From positions 1-7,689 of the forward strand of contig CAJXQV010000052.1 in assembly GCA_913058165.1 (NCBI GenBank): a stretch of 7,689 bases of DNA. Reading direction: 5' to 3'. This document shows positions 5,552 through 7,689 of this stretch, piece after piece (position 1 is the first letter of the stretch; each line of letters starts with the position of its first letter). This DNA comes from an uncultured Chromatiales bacterium (GTDB taxonomy: Bacteria > Pseudomonadota > Gammaproteobacteria > Steroidobacterales > GCA-2729495). The notes beneath the pieces were generated by a model. The model saw only the letters and a list, made by a program, of their open reading frames with translations. It had not been told where the DNA came from and made no database searches. Position numbers and translations under genes: made by a program.

Positions 5552-6271
5552 TTAGCCGCTCAAGCCCCCATCTACTGTCAAAACCTGACGGGTAATATAA
5601 GCCGCATCTTCGGAACACAGAAACGCTACCGCCTTAGCGACCTCTGCCGGCTGCCCGAGACGCCGTGCAGGAATCATTTTTTTGTATTCATCGACAGCTA
5701 ACTCGGTGGTCATATCAGTTTCTATCAACCCCGGTGCAACACAGTTGACTGTGATCTTACGTTTAGCCAACTCTAAGGCGAGCGATTTTGCCGCACCAAT
5801 CAAGCCGGCCTTGGATGCACTGTAGTTAACCTGACCACGATTACCGGTAATGCCAGCAACTGACGTCAGCACCACAATCCGCCCGGGCTTACGCCTGCGC
5901 ACCATAGGCATCACCAGCGGCTGAACCACATTAAAGAAACCGTCTAAATTCGTGTGTATAACGGCATCCCATTCAGCGCCTGTCATTTGTGGAAACGAAG
6001 CATCTTTTGCGATACCCGCATTACAAACCACGCCGTAATAAGCTTCGTGCTCCTCAATGTCAGCATTCAGCGAACTCGCGACAGCCTCTCTCTCGGCAAT
6101 ATCAAACTGCAATACACGTCCCGCACCAGAACACTGCCGCAGCGTTTCTGCAGCACCTTCAGCATCACGCACATAGTGCACAACAATCTGGTAACCCTGC
6201 TGTGAAAGCTCAACAGCAATCGCCCTGCCAATTCCACGGCTTGCACCCGTAACCAATACTGTTTCCAACAC
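5552..6271 (-). CDS. apeQ: Aryl polyene 3-ketoacyl-ACP reductase (FabG-like SDR, ApeQ-like)
   Basis: A 239-residue short-chain dehydrogenase of the FabG type that would reduce the 3-keto group of the polyene intermediate with NADPH. The Rossmann motif TGASRGIG is at residues 8-15, NAG at 84-86, and the catalytic tetrad is N108, S137, Y150 and K154 (YSASK, 150-154). [10 protein letters not shown] follows at 178-187 and the C-terminus ends in VDGGLSG. The start codon is GTG at 6271, supported by AGGAG at 6280-6276 with a four-base spacer; E. coli FabG is 244 residues, so the length fits. It lies 43 bases after the dehydratase and abuts the ketosynthase. The DH-KR-KS order at the end of the operon matches apeP-apeQ-apeR, which is why I prefer a polyene role over housekeeping FabG. 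Confidence 0.92.
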   Translation of the reverse strand: MLETVLVTGASRGIGRAIAVELSQQGYQIVVHYVRDAEGAAETLRQCSGAGRVLQFDIAEREAVASSLNADIEEHEAYYGVVCNAGIAKDASFPQMTGAEWDAVIHTNLDGFFNVVQPLVMPMVRRRKPGRIVVLTSVAGITGNRGQVNYSASKAGLIGAAKSLALELAKRKITVNCVAPGLIETDMTTELAVDEYKKMIPARRLGQPAEVAKAVAFLCSEDAAYITRQVLTVDGGLSG

Positions 6272-6314
6272 CGAACTCCTAACTTAAACACCGGCACAAT
6301 TTATTACCGTAGGA

Positions 6315-6788
6315 CTAAGCTGACAGACTCTCAAGAGACAAGTCACCGCCAGGCTTAACATAAACCGACAAACGGGCAGAAATTTCAACACCCTCACCAA
6401 ATACCCGGCCTTCAAACGCGCCTAAACCATAAGTTGCAGCGACATTTTCAACCACCTCCACTGTCAGTTCAACACCCGATGGAAGATACCCACAACTGGA
6501 ATGGAATTTCTGACTGCCGATAAGCAACCCAAGCGGCACGGGTTCGCCACGACCCAAAGCATTGAGGCCACCCAAAGCCGCAATGGCCTGTGCCATATAT
6601 TCAATTGCTATCCATGCAGGCACCCCATGCGGTGCCAGAAAGAAACTGCTGTCAGCCGACACATGCACTGCTGCAGAAAGCCGCTCGGGGTGATGAGAGA
6701 TCAGCGAATCCAATAGTAACATCGGACCACGATGCAACAGGGCATCTTCCAAACAGGCCCCCTCAACCGATACCGAATTTTCAGACAT
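6315..6788 (-). CDS. apeP: Aryl polyene 3-hydroxyacyl-ACP dehydratase (FabZ-like hotdog, ApeP-like)
   Basis: This hotdog-fold protein should dehydrate the 3-hydroxyacyl-ACP intermediate to form each conjugated double bond, probably with a partner dehydratase (ApeI in the described system). Starting at the ATG at 6788 gives 157 residues with LLHRGPMLLLD (17-27), whose H19 fits the catalytic histidine, and AIEYMAQAIAALGG (61-74), whose E63 fits the catalytic acid. VEISARLSVYVKPGGDL lies near the end. The open frame extends upstream to an ATG at 6863, but the extra 25 residues (rich in Lys and Cys) overlap the thioesterase gene and look unlike the family. The 6788 start gives a compact 8-nt overlap (ATGTCTGA) with the thioesterase stop. 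No strong Shine-Dalgarno sequence is visible, consistent with coupling. There is only one hotdog domain, so it is not the double-hotdog type. Confidence 0.88.
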   Translation of the reverse strand: MSENSVSVEGACLEDALLHRGPMLLLDSLISHHPERLSAAVHVSADSSFFLAPHGVPAWIAIEYMAQAIAALGGLNALGRGEPVPLGLLIGSQKFHSSCGYLPSGVELTVEVVENVAATYGLGAFEGRVFGEGVEISARLSVYVKPGGDLSLESLSA

Positions 6789-7194
6789 ACTCAATGCCGA
6801 GACGCTCGAACAGAACCCGTGGCGACCCCATACACATTTCTTCTGTTTCTTTATTAACTGCAACCTGAACGGTCATACCCTTGGTTACCAAGGCGCCCGC
6901 AGAATTATGAACCTGATACGACAATTTCAGGCGGTATTCATACTCTTCTAAACGCGCAGTTACCTGAATTTTCTCATCGAAACCAACTGTCTTTAAATAA
7001 CGAACATTGGCATCAATCACAGGCCATACATGCCCTGCCTTTTCCATCTCTATGTAGCCATAATTGATCTTATCTAACAACACACATCGGGCTTTATCAA
7101 AATAGCGCAGGTAGTTGCCATGCCAAACTACGCCTGCGGGATCGCAATCGTGATATGCAACTAACACTTCAACGGTTGCTTCAAGTTCAATCAT
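6781..7194 (-). CDS. apeK: Aryl polyene acyl thioesterase (4HBT/YbgC-type hotdog, ApeK-like)
   Basis: A small hotdog thioesterase of the 4-hydroxybenzoyl-CoA thioesterase type, expected to hydrolyse acyl-ACP or acyl-CoA thioesters, perhaps for release or proofreading of polyene intermediates. From the ATG at 7194 it has 137 residues. The signature YHDCDPAGVVWHGNYLRYFDKAR (about residues 14-36) contains the family aspartate, D18, followed by VRYLKTVGFDEKIQV and LKLSYQVHN. The ATG at 7194 overlaps the glycosyltransferase stop as ATGA and has GGAAG eight bases upstream (7207-7203). An ATG at 7209 in the same frame would add five residues and bury that ribosome-binding site, so I prefer 7194. Its position directly after a family 2 glycosyltransferase matches the J-K order of described aryl polyene clusters. 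Housekeeping YbgC normally sits with tol genes, which are absent here. Confidence 0.9.
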   Translation of the reverse strand: MIELEATVEVLVAYHDCDPAGVVWHGNYLRYFDKARCVLLDKINYGYIEMEKAGHVWPVIDANVRYLKTVGFDEKIQVTARLEEYEYRLKLSYQVHNSAGALVTKGMTVQVAVNKETEEMCMGSPRVLFERLGIEYV

Positions 7195-7642
7195 GCAAAC
7201 AACTTCCATAGCTTTCGATACAACAAAACAGGAGATAACAGCAGCATACCTATGACCAGCTTAGTGTGCATTAAGGTGATCTGAGCATTATCCCTAAACA
7301 CACGAAAATGTGACAAACCCTGCTCCGGATACACCACTTTGGTATTCATGAACTGCACCTCACCTCCCGCCCAAATCCAACGCACCAGTGCTTCAAGGTC
7401 AAACTGCATGCGCGCCGGCAATGGCACGTAACGCACTACTCGTAACATCTTTTCGACGGGATACACGCGGAACCCGCACATCGCATCCTTAATATCGCTG
7501 GAGAGCGTCTCAATACGCAGTAAAGCCAGAGACAACTTTCTCCCCTGTAAGCGGGCCGCAGGAATATCGTCACCAAAAATGGGCAGACCCGAAACCAAAG
7601 CGCCCGGGGACTTTCGCGACATGGCAATCATAGGCTCTATAT
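7191..7642 (-). CDS. Family 2 glycosyltransferase of the aryl polyene cluster, C-terminal part (5' end cut off)
   Basis: The frame is open from the insert edge at 7642 to the TGA at 7191-7193, giving about 149 residues. The first ATG (7631) is internal to the protein, not its start. Recognisable stretches are SGLPIFGDDIPAARLQGR, SSDIKDAMCGFRVYPVEKML, RMQFDLEALVRWIWAGGEV and VVYPEQGLSHFRVFRDNAQITLMHTKL, all typical of the glycosyltransferase found in aryl polyene operons. The catalytic N-terminal half with the DxD motif is off the contig. The protein ends with a short hydrophobic and basic segment (LVIGMLLLSPVLLYRKLWKLFA) that may touch the inner membrane. In some clusters this enzyme is fused to a lipid acyltransferase (ApeJ in my recollection). 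No acyltransferase follows the glycosyltransferase domain here, so that activity is separate, N-terminal or absent. Its stop overlaps the thioesterase start by four bases. Confidence 0.85.
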
Positions 7643-7689
7643 CTGTCTCTTATACACATCTGACGCTGCCGACGATCTACTCTGTGTAG
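7643..7689 (-). other. Nextera Read 1 adapter, i5 index and P5 fragment, untrimmed artefact
   Basis: Bases 7643-7675 are the reverse complement of the same adapter as at 1-33: the Tn5 mosaic end, then the sequencing tail. They are followed by TCTACTCT (7676-7683), the reverse complement of index AGAGTAGA, which I recall as Nextera i5 index 504, and GTGTAG (7684-7689), the start of the P5 side. All of this is synthetic. The genome sequence stops at 7642 within the glycosyltransferase gene. Confidence 0.98.

Noticed and set aside
4322..6788. Housekeeping fatty-acid genes (fabF, fabG, fabZ)
   Set aside because: There is no acpP, fabD or fabH nearby, and the adjoining glycosyltransferase and ApeK-like thioesterase, with the specific ketosynthase sequence, point to an aryl polyene cluster.
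6789..6863. Longer start for the ApeP-like dehydratase (ATG at 6863)
   Set aside because: It would overlap the thioesterase by 83 bases and add 25 residues unlike the family. The ATG at 6788 gives a typical length and a compact 8-nt overlap.
34..7642. CRISPR array, insertion sequence, phage or toxin-antitoxin genes
   Set aside because: I saw no regular repeats, transposase or integrase motifs, or small paired genes; nearly all the insert is explained by known families.

Overview
The window is one assembled contig. Its genomic insert is about 34-7642, and both ends still carry Illumina Nextera (Tn5) adapter sequence (1-33 and 7643-7689). The insert looks like a gammaproteobacterial chromosome of moderate GC. 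The panC-panB-(deoxynucleoside kinase)-folK-pcnB order is typical of Pseudomonadales/Cellvibrionales-type genomes, and the proteins align well, from memory, with gammaproteobacterial families. A marine Cellvibrionales-like host is a guess, not a demonstration.

Left half (34-4023): a housekeeping block, all on the minus strand and read right to left. It holds pcnB (poly(A) polymerase I), folK (HPPK, folate), a deoxynucleoside kinase, panB (ketopantoate hydroxymethyltransferase) and the first 110 codons of panC (pantoate-beta-alanine ligase), which is cut by the contig end. Two sizeable gaps carry possible regulatory structure: 1990-2187 has competing inverted repeats, and 4024-4207 has face-to-face promoter-like elements.

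Middle (4024-4321): the only plus-strand gene, a complete tRNA-Glu with anticodon CUC and an encoded CCA. It is preceded by a promoter-like element and a leader of about 125 nt, and a perfect hairpin lies between it and the next gene.

Right half (4322-7642): the end of an aryl polyene (APE) pigment operon on the minus strand. In transcription order it has a family 2 glycosyltransferase (5' truncated), a hotdog thioesterase (ApeK-like), a FabZ-like hotdog dehydratase (ApeP-like), a ketoreductase (ApeQ-like) and a ketosynthase (ApeR-like). The genes overlap or abut (ATGA, 8-nt overlap, 43-nt gap, TAAATG), which suggests one translationally coupled transcript. Together, the KS, KR and DH carry out elongation, reduction and dehydration in the type II polyketide-like assembly of the polyene acyl chain. 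The thioesterase is thought to act on acyl intermediates, and the glycosyltransferase on attachment of the product to a lipid anchor.

The APE pathway is a known system. The less ordinary aspects are its position beside a tRNA-Glu next to pcnB, the compact K-P-Q-R order without the export genes found between K and P in the enterobacterial cluster, and the untrimmed sequencing adapters.
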